The position numbers and the translations under genes were made by a program. From contig JAICYJ010000029.1 of NCBI GenBank assembly GCA_025934255.1, forward strand, positions 1 to 34,539: a stretch of DNA of 34,539 bases, written 5' to 3'. The notes under the pieces were generated by a model. It did not search any database. It saw only the letters and a program-made list of their open reading frames with translations, and was not told where the DNA came from. The DNA comes from Thermoleophilia bacterium (GTDB taxonomy: Bacteria; Actinomycetota; Thermoleophilia; Gaiellales; JAICJC01). This document shows positions 22,237-30,767 of this stretch, piece after piece. Every line of letters begins with the position of its first letter. The stretch's first letter is position 1.

Positions 22237-24840
22237 CTACAGCCGCTGCAGATCCAGCGCCGCCCGCTGTTCGGCCCAGGGGTCGGGAGCTTGCCGTGCC
22301 AGCTCGCGCGCCTCGGCCAGCCGCCCGCGGGCCGATTCCGTGTCACCCTCGGCGGCGTCGAGCGCGGCCAGCGCGCGCAGCGCCTCCGAGCGGTACGAGC
22401 CCGGCACAAGGGCCTCGCGGCCAAGCGCCTCGGCCTCGGTCAGGTACGCCCGCGCGGTCGCCGTGTCGGACATGTCCCGGGCGACGGCCGCGCCGACCTC
22501 CAGGGCGCAGCTGACCAGCAGCGGCGCCCCCACCTGGCGTGCCAGCGTCAGCGCCTCGTCCGCCTCGTCTGCGGCGCGCCCAAGCTCGCCAAGTGCCAGG
22601 CTTGCGTAGCCCAGCAGCCACAGGAAGTAGGAGCTGAAGAAGCGATCGTCGAGGCGCCGGCTGATCTGGAGCCCCTCCTCGGCCGCGGCCCGGGCCGCGA
22701 TCGCGTTGCCGGTGCGCCGCTCGGCCAGGGCCAGGCCCAGCAGCGCCATTCGCATTCCCTGGAGGTCGCCGCGGCCACGAGCCATTCGCAGGGCCTCTCC
22801 GCCCGCCGCCCGCGCCCGGCCGAACTCGCCCAGCAACGGATAGATCGAGCCGGCAGTGCCCAGCGCGTCCACCAGACACCAGAGATCGCCGTTGTCGCGG
22901 GCCAGTTCGACGCTTGCCTCGAGCATGCCGCGAGCCCTCTCGAGGTCGTTCTGGAACAGCGCCAGTACCCCGAGGATGTCAAGTGTGCGCGCCTCCATCG
23001 AGCCGTCGCCGAGCCGGCGCGCCATCGCACGTGTTTCCTCGAGCACTGGCCCGGCCGTCGGATCACCCAGCATCGCCATGAAGAACGCGTTGCCCCAAAG
23101 CGCCCGCAGCCGGTCGCCGGAGTCCTCGGCCGCGGTTGCCTCGAGCAGCGGCTCGAGCGAACGCCGGCCCTCGAGTGGTCGGCTGCGCAGGTACCAGAAG
23201 AAGACCAGTGCGGCGCCGAGCCGCAGGCCGGTTGGCTCGCCCTCGGTTTCGTTCGTGGCCCAGCCCAGCGCCGAGCGCAGGTTGTCCTCGTCGGCCTCGA
23301 GCAGGTTCAGCCACTGCTCTTGATCGCGCCCGGTTAGCTCCGGCTCGGCGCGCGTTGCCAACTCCGCGAACCAGCCGGCGTGCCGGCGCCGCAACTCGGC
23401 GGCCAGTGGTTGCTCGATCGGACGCGACGCCGCGTAGGCACGGATCGTCTCGAGCATCCTGAAGCGGCCGTCCTCGAACCGCACGAGGCTCTTCGCGGCA
23501 AGCGAGTCGAGGATGTCAGGGTCGGCGTTGCAGATCGACTCGGCGGCCTCCAGCGTCCAGCCGCCGCTGAACACCGCCAGCCGTCTGAACAGCTCCTGTT
23601 CGCGCGGATCCAGCAGGTCGTAGCTCCACGCCACCGTCGCCTCCATCGTGCGTTGCCGCCCAGGCAGATCGCGGGCACCGCTGGTCAGCAGCGAGAAGCG
23701 CTGGTCGAGGCGGCTGAGCAGCTGCTCGAGAGTGAGCGTCCGCGTCCGGGTCGCCGCGAGCTCCAGGGCCAGCGGCATCCCGTCCAGCCGCTCGCAGAGA
23801 CGCTCCAGCTCCGCCTGGTTGGCGTGGAACCCTGGCGACACGGCGCGGGCGCGGGCAGCGAACAGCGCGACAGCGGCCTCGTTTGCAAGCGGCGCCACTG
23901 GGTACTCGTGCTCCGCTCGCAATCGCAGCGCCTCCCGGCTGGTCACCACGACGACCAGGCCCGCGCAGCCGTCGATCCAAGCGCCCACGAAAGGGGCCGC
24001 CTCGATCACCTGCTCGAAGTTGTCGAGCACCAGCAGCGAGTTCCGGCTTCGCAGGTGATCGGCGACGCCGCCGTGGCTGCCGATCGCGGCCGCCACCTGG
24101 GCTTCGACCTGGTCGGCCGCGTCGGTCGCCGACAGGTCTGCGAACCAGAGGCCGTCGCCGAACCGATCGGTCGTGTCGGCCGCCAGCGTCCGCGCGAGCG
24201 TCGTCTTGCCGATCCCGCCGGGGCCGGTGATCGTGATCAGTCGCGTCTGGCCGCCTTCGATCAGCGCGCGCAGCTCGGCCAGCTCCCGGTCGCGGCCGAG
24301 CGGTGGCTGCGACGGTGCCGAGACCGTGTTTCGGCCCATCGATCGCACCGGCGGGAACTCGCCGTCGCCGACCTGGAACAGCCGTACTTCACCCACGTCC
24401 TTGAGCCGATGCAGCCCCAGATCGTGCAGGTCGGCGGCGTCCACCAGGTCGCGCGTCTGCTGTGAGACCAGGATCTGGCCGCCGTGGCCGCCGGCGGCGA
24501 TGCGCGCCGCCAGATGCACGTCCAGGCCGATGTAGCCCTCGTCGGTCAGCACCGGTTCGCCGGTGTGGATCCCGATCCGCACCCGTACCGGGCCCGGCTC
24601 CAGCCCGGTCACCACCTCCCGCGCTGCCGCCAGGGCATCGGACGCCCGTGGGAAGGCGAGGAAGAACGCGTCGCCCTGCGTGTCCACCTCGGCACCGTCA
24701 TGTCGCGCAACCGCCTCGCGGACCACTCGGCGGTGGTCGGCCAGCAGCGCCGCATACCCATCGTTCGTGTCATGCAGCAGCGCGGTCGAGCCGGCGATGT
24801 CGGTGAAGACGAGGGTCACCGTACCGGAGGGGAGTGCCAA
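22237..24840 (-). CDS. Class III cyclase domain fused to STAND-type ATPase and TPR repeats
   Basis: 867 residues from a TTG. Residues 1-160 are a nucleotidyl cyclase domain: FTDIAGST with metal ligand Asp14, TQGDAFF with Asp57, and GLDVHLAARI, where His109 replaces the transition-state Asn although Arg113 is kept. Residues about 180-450 are an NTPase with Walker A GPGGIGKTT (206-214) and Walker B LLVLDNFEQ. The rest is alpha-helical TPR-like repeats. There is no C-terminal LuxR HTH. Similar proteins act as signalling hubs, but cyclase activity is not assured with the His. It starts 15 bases after the TrpB2 gene on the same strand, so they may form one transcript; no ribosome site is seen. Confidence 0.87.
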   Translation of the reverse strand: MALPSGTVTLVFTDIAGSTALLHDTNDGYAALLADHRRVVREAVARHDGAEVDTQGDAFFLAFPRASDALAAAREVVTGLEPGPVRVRIGIHTGEPVLTDEGYIGLDVHLAARIAAGGHGGQILVSQQTRDLVDAADLHDLGLHRLKDVGEVRLFQVGDGEFPPVRSMGRNTVSAPSQPPLGRDRELAELRALIEGGQTRLITITGPGGIGKTTLARTLAADTTDRFGDGLWFADLSATDAADQVEAQVAAAIGSHGGVADHLRSRNSLLVLDNFEQVIEAAPFVGAWIDGCAGLVVVVTSREALRLRAEHEYPVAPLANEAAVALFAARARAVSPGFHANQAELERLCERLDGMPLALELAATRTRTLTLEQLLSRLDQRFSLLTSGARDLPGRQRTMEATVAWSYDLLDPREQELFRRLAVFSGGWTLEAAESICNADPDILDSLAAKSLVRFEDGRFRMLETIRAYAASRPIEQPLAAELRRRHAGWFAELATRAEPELTGRDQEQWLNLLEADEDNLRSALGWATNETEGEPTGLRLGAALVFFWYLRSRPLEGRRSLEPLLEATAAEDSGDRLRALWGNAFFMAMLGDPTAGPVLEETRAMARRLGDGSMEARTLDILGVLALFQNDLERARGMLEASVELARDNGDLWCLVDALGTAGSIYPLLGEFGRARAAGGEALRMARGRGDLQGMRMALLGLALAERRTGNAIAARAAAEEGLQISRRLDDRFFSSYFLWLLGYASLALGELGRAADEADEALTLARQVGAPLLVSCALEVGAAVARDMSDTATARAYLTEAEALGREALVPGSYRSEALRALAALDAAEGDTESARGRLAEARELARQAPDPWAEQRAALDLQRL

Positions 24841-24855
24841 GATCGAACGGGGTCG

Positions 24856-26235
24856 TCAGGCGGGCGCGCCGGCCGGCTTGGGCAGCGGCTCGATCGCCCG
24901 CAGCGCCCGCTGGATCTCCTCCTCGGGCAGCTCGAAGTCCTCCAGGCTGCCGTGCAGGTACGACTCGTAGGCGGCCATGTCGAAGTGCCCGTGACCGGAC
25001 AGGTTGAACAGGATCGCCTGCGACGTGCCCGACTCGTCGGCTCGCTTGGCGGCGTCGATCGCGCCCTTGATCGCGTGTGAGCTCTCCGGCGCCGGGATGA
25101 TGCCCTCGCTGCGGGCGAACCGCAGGGCGGCGGCGAAGCAGTCGTTCTGGGTGTACGCCTCGGCCCGGATCAGGTCGTCCAGCAGCAGCTGCGAGACGAT
25201 CGGCGCCACGCCGTGGTAGCGCAGCCCGCCGGCGTGGATGCCGGGCGGCACGAAGTCGTGGCCGAGCGTGTGCATCGGCACCAGCGGCGTCAGCTGGGCG
25301 GTGTCGCCGAAGTCGTAGGCGAACGGCCCGCGGGTCAGCGTCGGGCAGGCGGCCGGCTCGGTGGCGATGATCTCGATCTCGGCACCCGCGATCTTGTCGC
25401 CCACGAACGGCAGCGCGAGGCCACCGAAGTTGGAGCCGCCGCCGACGCATCCCACCACCACGTCGATGCCGGTCTCGCCGGCCAACGCCAGCTGCCGCTG
25501 TGCCTCCTGGCCGATCACGGTCTGGTGCAGCAGCACGTGGTTCAGCACCGAACCCAGCGAGTAGCTGGTGTCCTCGCGCGTGGCGGCGTCCTCGACCGCC
25601 TCCGAGATGGCGATGCCGAGGCTGCCCAGCGATTCGGGGTCGCGCTCGCGGATGCTGCGGCCGGCGTTCGTGTCCGGCGACGGGCTGGCGACCACCTGCG
25701 CGCCCCAGGTCTCCATCATCACCCGCCGGTAGGGCTTCTGCTGGTAGGAGATGTTGACCATGTAGACCTTGCACTCGAGGCCGAAAGCCTGGCAGGCGAA
25801 GGCCAGCGCGCTGCCCCACTGGCCGGCGCCGGTCTCGGTGGCGAGGCGCGTGCGGCCGGCGCGGGCGTTGTAGAAGGCCTGCGCGACGGCGGTGTTGGGC
25901 TTGTGCGACCCGGCCGGCGACCCGCCCTCGTACTTGTAGTAGATGCGCGACGCGGTGCCGATCTCCCGCTCCAGCCGCTTGGCGCGATGAAGCGGCGTCG
26001 GCCGCCACACCGACAGCACGTCCAGCACCTCGTCGGGGATCGGGATCGCGCGGTCGGTGGAGACCTCCTGCAGGATCAGATCCATCGGGAACAGCGGTGC
26101 CAGGTCGTCGGGCCCGATCGGCTGGCCGGTGCCCGGGTGCAGCGGCGGCTGCGGCGGGTGGGGGGCGTCCGCGAGGATGTTGTACCAGCTGCGCGGTATC
26201 TCGCTGTCGGGCAGAACGATCTTCGTGTCGGCCAC
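24856..26235 (-). CDS. TrpB2-type tryptophan synthase beta chain (PLP enzyme)
   Basis: 459 residues from the GTG at 26235; GAAAGGA at 26251-26245 is a ribosome site at good distance for this GTG and too close for the ATG at 26244. The N-terminus [20 protein letters not shown] is characteristic of the TrpB2 group. GSHKPNTA carries the PLP lysine Lys112, [10 protein letters not shown] is the phosphate-binding loop, and [10 protein letters not shown] is near the C-terminus. TrpB2 condenses indole with serine or phosphoserine and often stands alone, as here with no trpA. A salvage role is the usual suggestion. Divergent from the PLDc_N/SHOCT gene over 109 bases. Confidence 0.9.
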   Translation of the reverse strand: MADTKIVLPDSEIPRSWYNILADAPHPPQPPLHPGTGQPIGPDDLAPLFPMDLILQEVSTDRAIPIPDEVLDVLSVWRPTPLHRAKRLEREIGTASRIYYKYEGGSPAGSHKPNTAVAQAFYNARAGRTRLATETGAGQWGSALAFACQAFGLECKVYMVNISYQQKPYRRVMMETWGAQVVASPSPDTNAGRSIRERDPESLGSLGIAISEAVEDAATREDTSYSLGSVLNHVLLHQTVIGQEAQRQLALAGETGIDVVVGCVGGGSNFGGLALPFVGDKIAGAEIEIIATEPAACPTLTRGPFAYDFGDTAQLTPLVPMHTLGHDFVPPGIHAGGLRYHGVAPIVSQLLLDDLIRAEAYTQNDCFAAALRFARSEGIIPAPESSHAIKGAIDAAKRADESGTSQAILFNLSGHGHFDMAAYESYLHGSLEDFELPEEEIQRALRAIEPLPKPAGAPA

Positions 26236-26344
26236 GAGACGCATCCTTTCGAAGAGGCGACGGGCCGCCAAGGATACCGCGGCGCGTGGTACAAACCGCA
26301 TTGCACCGGCCGAGCGCCGGACCAATACCTAAAGGAGCGTGTGC

Positions 26345-26728
26345 ATGATCCTGAGCCTCGGAGATTTTCTCTGGTCGCTGCTTGTGATCTTCTTCATGGT
26401 GATCTATTTCATGATGCTGTTCCAGGTGATCGTGGACATCTTCCGCCGGCATGACGCCTCGGGAGGCAAGAAGGCGCTGTGGCTGCTCTTCCTGCTGTGC
26501 GTCCCGCTGGTGGGCCTGCTGGCCTACATGATCACCAACTCGGAGTCGATGGCCCAGCGAAACGTGCAGAGCGTGCAGCAGTCGCAGGCCGAGTTCGACA
26601 GCTACGTCCAGAACGTGGCCGGATCGGGCGGCTCGGCCGCCGAGATCGCCAAGGCCAAGGAGCTGCTGGACAGCGGCGCCATCAACCAGTCGGAGTTCGA
26701 GGCCCTCAAGGCCAAGGCGCTGGCCTGA
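26345..26728 (+). CDS. PLDc_N and SHOCT domain membrane protein
   Basis: 127 residues from the ATG at 26345, after AAAGGAGC. Helix 1 (about 7-32) with LVIFFMVIYFMMLFQVIVDIF and helix 2 (about 44-62) with ALWLLFLLCVPLVGLLAYMI form the PLDc_N two-helix unit. A Gln/Ser-rich linker follows, and residues 99-127 with AEIAKAKELLDSGAINQSEFEALKAKAL (in parts) are a SHOCT motif, a short oligomerisation or tethering segment. The function is unknown. Common and usually single in Actinobacteria. A strong hairpin follows. Confidence 0.85.
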   Translation: MILSLGDFLWSLLVIFFMVIYFMMLFQVIVDIFRRHDASGGKKALWLLFLLCVPLVGLLAYMITNSESMAQRNVQSVQQSQAEFDSYVQNVAGSGGSAAEIAKAKELLDSGAINQSEFEALKAKALA

Positions 26729-26734
26729 GGTTCC

Positions 26735-26762
26735 GGGGGCGCCGCCGCACAGCGGCGCCCCC
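26735..26762. terminator. GC hairpin terminator between convergent genes
   Basis: GGGGGCGCCGC (26735-26745) pairs over 11 bp with GCGGCGCCCCC (26752-26762) around a CGCACA loop, between the SHOCT gene and the convergent lipoprotein gene. No U-tract. Confidence 0.75.
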
Positions 26763-26796
26763 TGGTTCCCTCGTCAGATGCGACCGATTCTGCGGC

Positions 26797-27660
26797 TCAG
26801 CTGCCGCGGGCGGCCAGCGACGCGAGGTCGGTGACCTGCGAGGCGGGCGGCGGCGTGATGTGCACCGGCGCGCCGAAGTGCGACAGCTTCATGGTCATGT
26901 CCATCGACGACTGCGACACCGGCATCGGCACCGACATGTGCATCTGGCGGACGTAGCCGTCCGCGTCCACCCACACGTCCACCGGGTAGCTGGTGGTGCC
27001 GGTCTCCTGCAGCAGGTTGCGGTACGTCGAGCGCACCGCCTTGCGCTGGCCGGCCGGCGCGCGCGCGACCATCACCCTCATCGCCCTGGAGAGGTCGATG
27101 TCGGCGTGATAGTGGGTGGTGGCGACGCCGTCGACCGTGGCATGGCCGAGGTTCACGACGGTGTGGGAGGTGGCGTCGAGGTACGTCAGCACCTGCGTCG
27201 GATCGCTGTTACCGGAGTCCATCAGCGCCGCGAAGTCGATGCCCTGCTGCTTGCCGAACCGCTCGAGGTCGAGCTTCAGCCAGGGGTGGGAGTTCGGGAT
27301 CGACCGCGACAGCACCGGGCTGCGCATGTAGATGGTGGTGCCGAGAATGCGTTCGTCCATCCCGATGGTGGTGCCGGCCGTCGGCACCGTGATCGACAGG
27401 TGCATGGCGCCTGCCGCGGGGCTGTGGAGCCGGAACTGGCCGGTGCCGTGCATGGTGATCGTGCCCTGCTCGGTCGACATGGTCATGTCCATGGCGACGC
27501 GGGCGCTGCCGGCGTGCCGGGTGTGGGTGGCCGCGGCCGTCAGCACCAGGTTCTTGACCGGCGACAGCGAGTGCGGCGACGAGTGCGTCGAGGAGGCCTG
27601 GCCGCATCCGGCCAGCGCCAGCGCGGCCAGCACCACGCCGGCGATACGAGTCATGCGCAT
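26797..27660 (-). CDS. LppX/LprG-like lipoprotein
   Basis: 287 residues from the ATG at 27660, with AAGGTG upstream; a GTG at 27666 is the alternative. The signal peptide MRMTRIAGVVLAALALAGCG ends in the lipobox LAGC. The mature part has alternating beta segments such as HLSITVPTAGTTIGMDERIL, TTIYMRSPVLS, GVATTHYHADIDL and YPVDVWVDADGYVRQMHMSV, the layout of LppX/LprAFG-type and DUF6612-like lipoproteins, which carry hydrophobic molecules across the wall space. The ligand is unknown. It is transcribed in the same direction as the LLM/bicupin pair, 46 bases after it. Confidence 0.8.
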   Translation of the reverse strand: MRMTRIAGVVLAALALAGCGQASSTHSSPHSLSPVKNLVLTAAATHTRHAGSARVAMDMTMSTEQGTITMHGTGQFRLHSPAAGAMHLSITVPTAGTTIGMDERILGTTIYMRSPVLSRSIPNSHPWLKLDLERFGKQQGIDFAALMDSGNSDPTQVLTYLDATSHTVVNLGHATVDGVATTHYHADIDLSRAMRVMVARAPAGQRKAVRSTYRNLLQETGTTSYPVDVWVDADGYVRQMHMSVPMPVSQSSMDMTMKLSHFGAPVHITPPPASQVTDLASLAARGS

Positions 27661-27706
27661 GCTCACACCTTAAGTGCGAGCGGCTTCGCCGTAAAGAGCG
27701 GCGGCG

Positions 27707-28579
27707 TCACAGGTTCGCGGCGGCCGGCAGCACCTCGCTGCCGACGATCTCGATCGGGGTGATCTCGTGCATTCCGGCCAGCTGGCCGTGGGCAACGTCG
27801 ATGCCGAGCTCGGACAGCGCCCCCAGCTCCTCGATCGTCTGGGCGACGCGCTCGCCGTTGCTGCCGACGTCCATGCGGTAGCTGACCGTCTTTTCGATCT
27901 CGGCGTAGTCGCGCCCCTCGGCCTCGCAGTGGCGGCGCAGCACATCCAGCTTGTGAGCCAGCTCCGGCCCGGCGAACAGGTTGCAGGACTGGGCGTAGCG
28001 GGCCACCAGCCGCAGCGTCTTTCGCTCGCCGCCGCCGCCGATCAGGATCGGCGGGTGCGGGCTCCGCAGCGACTGCGGCGAGTTGAGGGTGCGGGCCAGC
28101 TGGTAGTGGCGCCCCTGGTAGGGCTGCTCGGAGCCGCTCCACATCTGCAGGCAGATCTGGAGCGTCTCCTCCAGCCGCTCGAAGCGCTCGGCGATGGGCG
28201 GGAACGGCAGCGCCAGCCCCAGCGACTCCTCCTCGTTCCAGGCGGCGCCGATGCCGAGCATGGCGCGCCCTTGGGACAGCACGTCGAGCGTGGTCACCAT
28301 CTTGGCCAGCAGCCCCGGCGGTCGGTAGACGACGCCGGTCACCAGCGTCAGCAGCTGCACGCGGCTGGTGAGGGCGGCCATGTAGCCGAGCGCCGTGTAC
28401 GGCTCGAGCATCTCCTGCTCGGGCGGGCCGTTCACGTGGATCTGCCAGACGTGATCCATCACGCTGATGCGGTCGTAGCCCGCGGCCTCGCCGGCGATCA
28501 CGATCCTTCGCAGGTCGCTGGCCAGGGTGGGCGGTCCGCCCGGGTAGGTGAACCGGGCGACGTGCAGGCCGAGCTTCAC
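27707..28579 (-). CDS. Luciferase-like (LLM class) F420- or flavin-dependent oxidoreductase
   Basis: 290 residues from the GTG at 28579. KLGLHVARFTYPG starts the TIM barrel, SVMDHVWQI and GYMAALTSRVQLLTLVTGV are the standard second and third strands, and GRAMLGIGAAWNEEE is the cofactor phosphate-binding strand of the family. In Actinobacteria the F420-dependent subgroup is the more likely, but the sequence does not exclude FMN. The substrate is unknown. The start overlaps the bicupin stop by four bases (GTGA), so the two proteins are likely made together. Confidence 0.88.
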   Translation of the reverse strand: MKLGLHVARFTYPGGPPTLASDLRRIVIAGEAAGYDRISVMDHVWQIHVNGPPEQEMLEPYTALGYMAALTSRVQLLTLVTGVVYRPPGLLAKMVTTLDVLSQGRAMLGIGAAWNEEESLGLALPFPPIAERFERLEETLQICLQMWSGSEQPYQGRHYQLARTLNSPQSLRSPHPPILIGGGGERKTLRLVARYAQSCNLFAGPELAHKLDVLRRHCEAEGRDYAEIEKTVSYRMDVGSNGERVAQTIEELGALSELGIDVAHGQLAGMHEITPIEIVGSEVLPAAANL

Positions 28580-29535
28580 GGCTGCTCCTCGTCGTCGTCG
28601 GGCTCGCCGTCGTAGTAATCGAGCGATTCGATGCGGCCGATCACGCCCAGGCCGCGCCAGGAGATCTTGTTCGATCTCGGATACCAGCACATGTCGTTGG
28701 TCTTGCGGGTGCCGTAGATCAGCATCGTCAGGCCGTTCGGCCCCGCCCGGAAGGAGTGCGCGATGCGCGTCCCGGGTGGGCGCACGACCACGTGGCCGGC
28801 ACGGATCGGTACGTCCTCGCGGACGCTGCCGGAGGACGCCGCGCGGGGCGACGGCCACAGCCCCAGCGTGCCGTCTCCCTCGAGCATCACGAACGCCTCC
28901 TCCTCCTCTGAGTGGCAGTGCGGGGGTGCGCCGATCGCGCCTGGAAACAGCCGCTCCCAGTAGAAGCCGGCCAGCACCGAGCGCTCGTCGGTTGCCAGCA
29001 GCGCGGTGTCGCGTCGCCGTGTGACGTCGCGTTCGGCCTCGTCGATGTTGATGATGTTCGGCGGGCGCGGCGCGGGGTCGCCGACCGCGAGCTGCGGCCC
29101 CTCTGCCTCGACGTCCCAGGGGTCGTCGACGCGGCCCTCGATCCAGGGCCAGCCAATCCGCACGGCGCCGGAGCGCGGCAGCCAGCCGAACTCGGTGGGA
29201 TGGCGGGTGCCGAACACCAGGCAGTCGAGCCCGTCGGGGCCGGCGATGAAGGTGTGCTCCATCTCATCGGCGCGGTGGATCACGCAGTCGCCGGCCCGCA
29301 GCTCGTGCACCTGCTCGTCCTGCCAGGCCAGACCGGCCCCGCCCAGCACGTAGTAGATCTCCTCGGACGCGCCGTGGGAGTGGGGCGGCGTGGGCAGCCT
29401 GCCGGGAGCGACCCGCATCCGGTTGACGCCGATACCGACCGCGCCGGCCGCCTTGCCGAGCTGCTGCCAGGTGGCGTCCATCTCGCCCTTGGCGGCGCGA
29501 TGCCCGTCGATGTCGTCCCAGTGCACGATCCCCAC
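28576..29535 (-). CDS. Bicupin protein
   Basis: 319 residues from the GTG at 29535. Cupin 1 has PPHSHGASEEIYYVLGG (in part), a metal-type HxH and Glu, then DEMEHTF with the third His. Cupin 2 has PPHCHSEEEEAFVMLEG with HxH, then RIAHSF. The duplication suggests a bicupin fold with two metal sites. Members include oxalate, gentisate or homogentisate-type dioxygenases, isomerases and plain sugar-binding proteins. Nothing here picks one. The linked luciferase-like oxidoreductase suggests a joint catabolic or modification step. An earlier GTG at 29544 overlaps the -10-like TAGAGT and is therefore less likely. Confidence 0.82.
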   Translation of the reverse strand: MGIVHWDDIDGHRAAKGEMDATWQQLGKAAGAVGIGVNRMRVAPGRLPTPPHSHGASEEIYYVLGGAGLAWQDEQVHELRAGDCVIHRADEMEHTFIAGPDGLDCLVFGTRHPTEFGWLPRSGAVRIGWPWIEGRVDDPWDVEAEGPQLAVGDPAPRPPNIINIDEAERDVTRRRDTALLATDERSVLAGFYWERLFPGAIGAPPHCHSEEEEAFVMLEGDGTLGLWPSPRAASSGSVREDVPIRAGHVVVRPPGTRIAHSFRAGPNGLTMLIYGTRKTNDMCWYPRSNKISWRGLGVIGRIESLDYYDGEPDDDEEQP

Positions 29536-29542
29536 GGGCGGC

Positions 29543-29548
29543 ACTCTA
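29543..29548 (-). promoter_or_regulatory. -10-like box TAGAGT for the bicupin-LLM operon
   Basis: On the minus strand TAGAGT is followed by seven bases and the GTG at 29535, again without a Shine-Dalgarno. Confidence 0.4.
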
Positions 29549-29637
29549 CCCGCGGAATTCGGTCACACAACGTGACCCGATCTTGGATCCAAACTCGATT
29601 ATGCTGGCTCCATATCATCGACCGAAGGAGGCCAGCT

Positions 29638-30129
29638 GTGAGCAACACCGATCAGCTGCTCGAAAACGCACAGAGCTACGCCGCCGGCTTCGACAAGGGA
29701 GACCTGCCGCTGCCCCCCGGCCGCCGGGTGGCGATCATTGCCTGTATGGACGCGCGCCTCAACCCCTACGCGCTGCTGGGGCTGAGCGAGGGCGACGCCC
29801 ACATCATCCGCAACGCCGGCGGTGCCGTGACGCCCGACGTGATCCGCTCGCTCACGATCTCGCAGAGGCTGCTGGGCACCGAGGAGATCGTGCTGATTCA
29901 TCACACCGGCTGCGGCATGCTCACCTTCAGCGACGACGACTTCCGCAGCGCCGTCGAGAAGGACACGGGCATTCGCCCGGAGTGGGCGGCCGAGACGTTC
30001 TCCGACCTCGACGCCGACGTGCGCCAGTCGATCGCGCGCATCAAGGCCAGCCCGTTCATCCCGCGCACCGACTCGGTGCGGGGCTTCGTCTACGAGGTCG
30101 AGACCGGGAAGCTGCGCGAGGTCGCGTGA
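29638..30129 (+). CDS. Beta-class carbonic anhydrase
   Basis: 163 residues from a GTG with a strong ribosome site GAAGGAGG (29624-29631). The zinc site is intact: Cys36 and the Asp38/Arg40 dyad in CMDARL, then His89 and Cys92 in HHTGCG. It interconverts CO2 and bicarbonate. Size and the sequence IIRNAGGAVTPDVIRSL match the short type that includes mycobacterial Rv1284. It ends 67 bases from the convergent AOC-barrel gene, with a hairpin between. TATGCT (29600-29605) is a possible -10 giving a leader of about 30 bases. Confidence 0.93.
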   Translation: MSNTDQLLENAQSYAAGFDKGDLPLPPGRRVAIIACMDARLNPYALLGLSEGDAHIIRNAGGAVTPDVIRSLTISQRLLGTEEIVLIHHTGCGMLTFSDDDFRSAVEKDTGIRPEWAAETFSDLDADVRQSIARIKASPFIPRTDSVRGFVYEVETGKLREVA

Positions 30130-30141
30130 GGGCTCGGATCG

Positions 30142-30178
30142 GGCCCGCCGCCCGTGCGGCGTGGTCGGGCGGCGGGCC
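30142..30178. terminator. GC hairpin terminator between convergent genes
   Basis: GGCCCGCCGCCC (30142-30153) pairs perfectly over 12 bp with 30167-30178 around a 13-base loop, between the carbonic anhydrase and AOC-barrel genes. No U-tract. Confidence 0.75.
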
Positions 30179-30195
30179 TGAATCCAACCTGCCGG

Positions 30196-30678
30196 TCAGT
30201 CGAGGTGGATGACGTCCCGGCTGACGTTGTTGTTGATGGACGTGCTGAGGATCTCACCGGACGCTCCATGGAAGGTGCCGGTGCCGCCGGTGATGGCGAT
30301 GTGATCGGTGCTGCCGTTGGGCTCGTTGGCCGGCAGCAGCGCCGTGCCGGTGATCGTGCCGCCCAGCAGCTTGAAGGTGCCCTGGCACTGCAGCTTTTGG
30401 TGCAGCATCAGCGTGCACATCGCGTCCAGCGTGCCCACCTTGTGGCCGGCGTGGCGGAGGTTCGCGCTGAATATGAACTCGTCCCCCGGGCCGCCATTCG
30501 CCGTGTGGGTGATGCTGATGAACTTGCCGCCGTTGTCGACCTCGGTCACGCGGATCGTGCGACCGTGGTTGGTGCCGCCGGCACGTGCCAGCGAGACGCC
30601 GCCGATCGCCGCAGCGATCAGTCCGGCCACGCACGCGGTCAGCACAAGCCGGCCGACCGTTGTGTTGAACATCCTCAT
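30196..30678 (-). CDS. Secreted allene-oxide-cyclase-like barrel protein
   Basis: 160 residues from the ATG at 30678, after GGGAGAG. A signal peptide of about 32 residues ends near SLARA-GG. The mature part is beta-rich and follows the AOC/dirigent-like barrel pattern: GDEFIFSANL, KVGTLDAMCT, LQCQGTFKLLGGTITG, and IAITGGTGTFHGASGE. The GGTGxYxGAxG strand is the clearest landmark. Actinobacterial members are small extracytoplasmic proteins without a known reaction. The two cysteines could form a disulfide. It is monocistronic. Confidence 0.82.
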   Translation of the reverse strand: MRMFNTTVGRLVLTACVAGLIAAAIGGVSLARAGGTNHGRTIRVTEVDNGGKFISITHTANGGPGDEFIFSANLRHAGHKVGTLDAMCTLMLHQKLQCQGTFKLLGGTITGTALLPANEPNGSTDHIAITGGTGTFHGASGEILSTSINNNVSRDVIHLD

Positions 30679-30767
30679 GGAGCTCTCCCATCTGATACGT
30701 GTGAAACGCGCCGCGCTGGCAGTGTGCCCCGATCGGGGGATCTGTCAAGAGGCGGGGCGCACGCCGG
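30679..30767. other. Intergenic gap upstream of the AOC-barrel gene
   Basis: 89 bases. It contains the palindrome CCCCGATCGGGG (30727-30738) and the AOC-barrel leader. The palindrome lies downstream of the GH4 stop and may aid termination. No gene seen. Confidence 0.4.

Noticed and set aside
22212..22249. Nested inverted repeats at the end of the cyclase gene as terminator
   Set aside because: Short 6-bp arms in very GC-rich DNA, one within coding sequence; too weak to annotate.
24770..26452. 560-codon minus-strand ORF over the TrpB2 gene
   Set aside because: Same-strand shadow; the overlapping frame at 24856-26235 is an unmistakable TrpB2.
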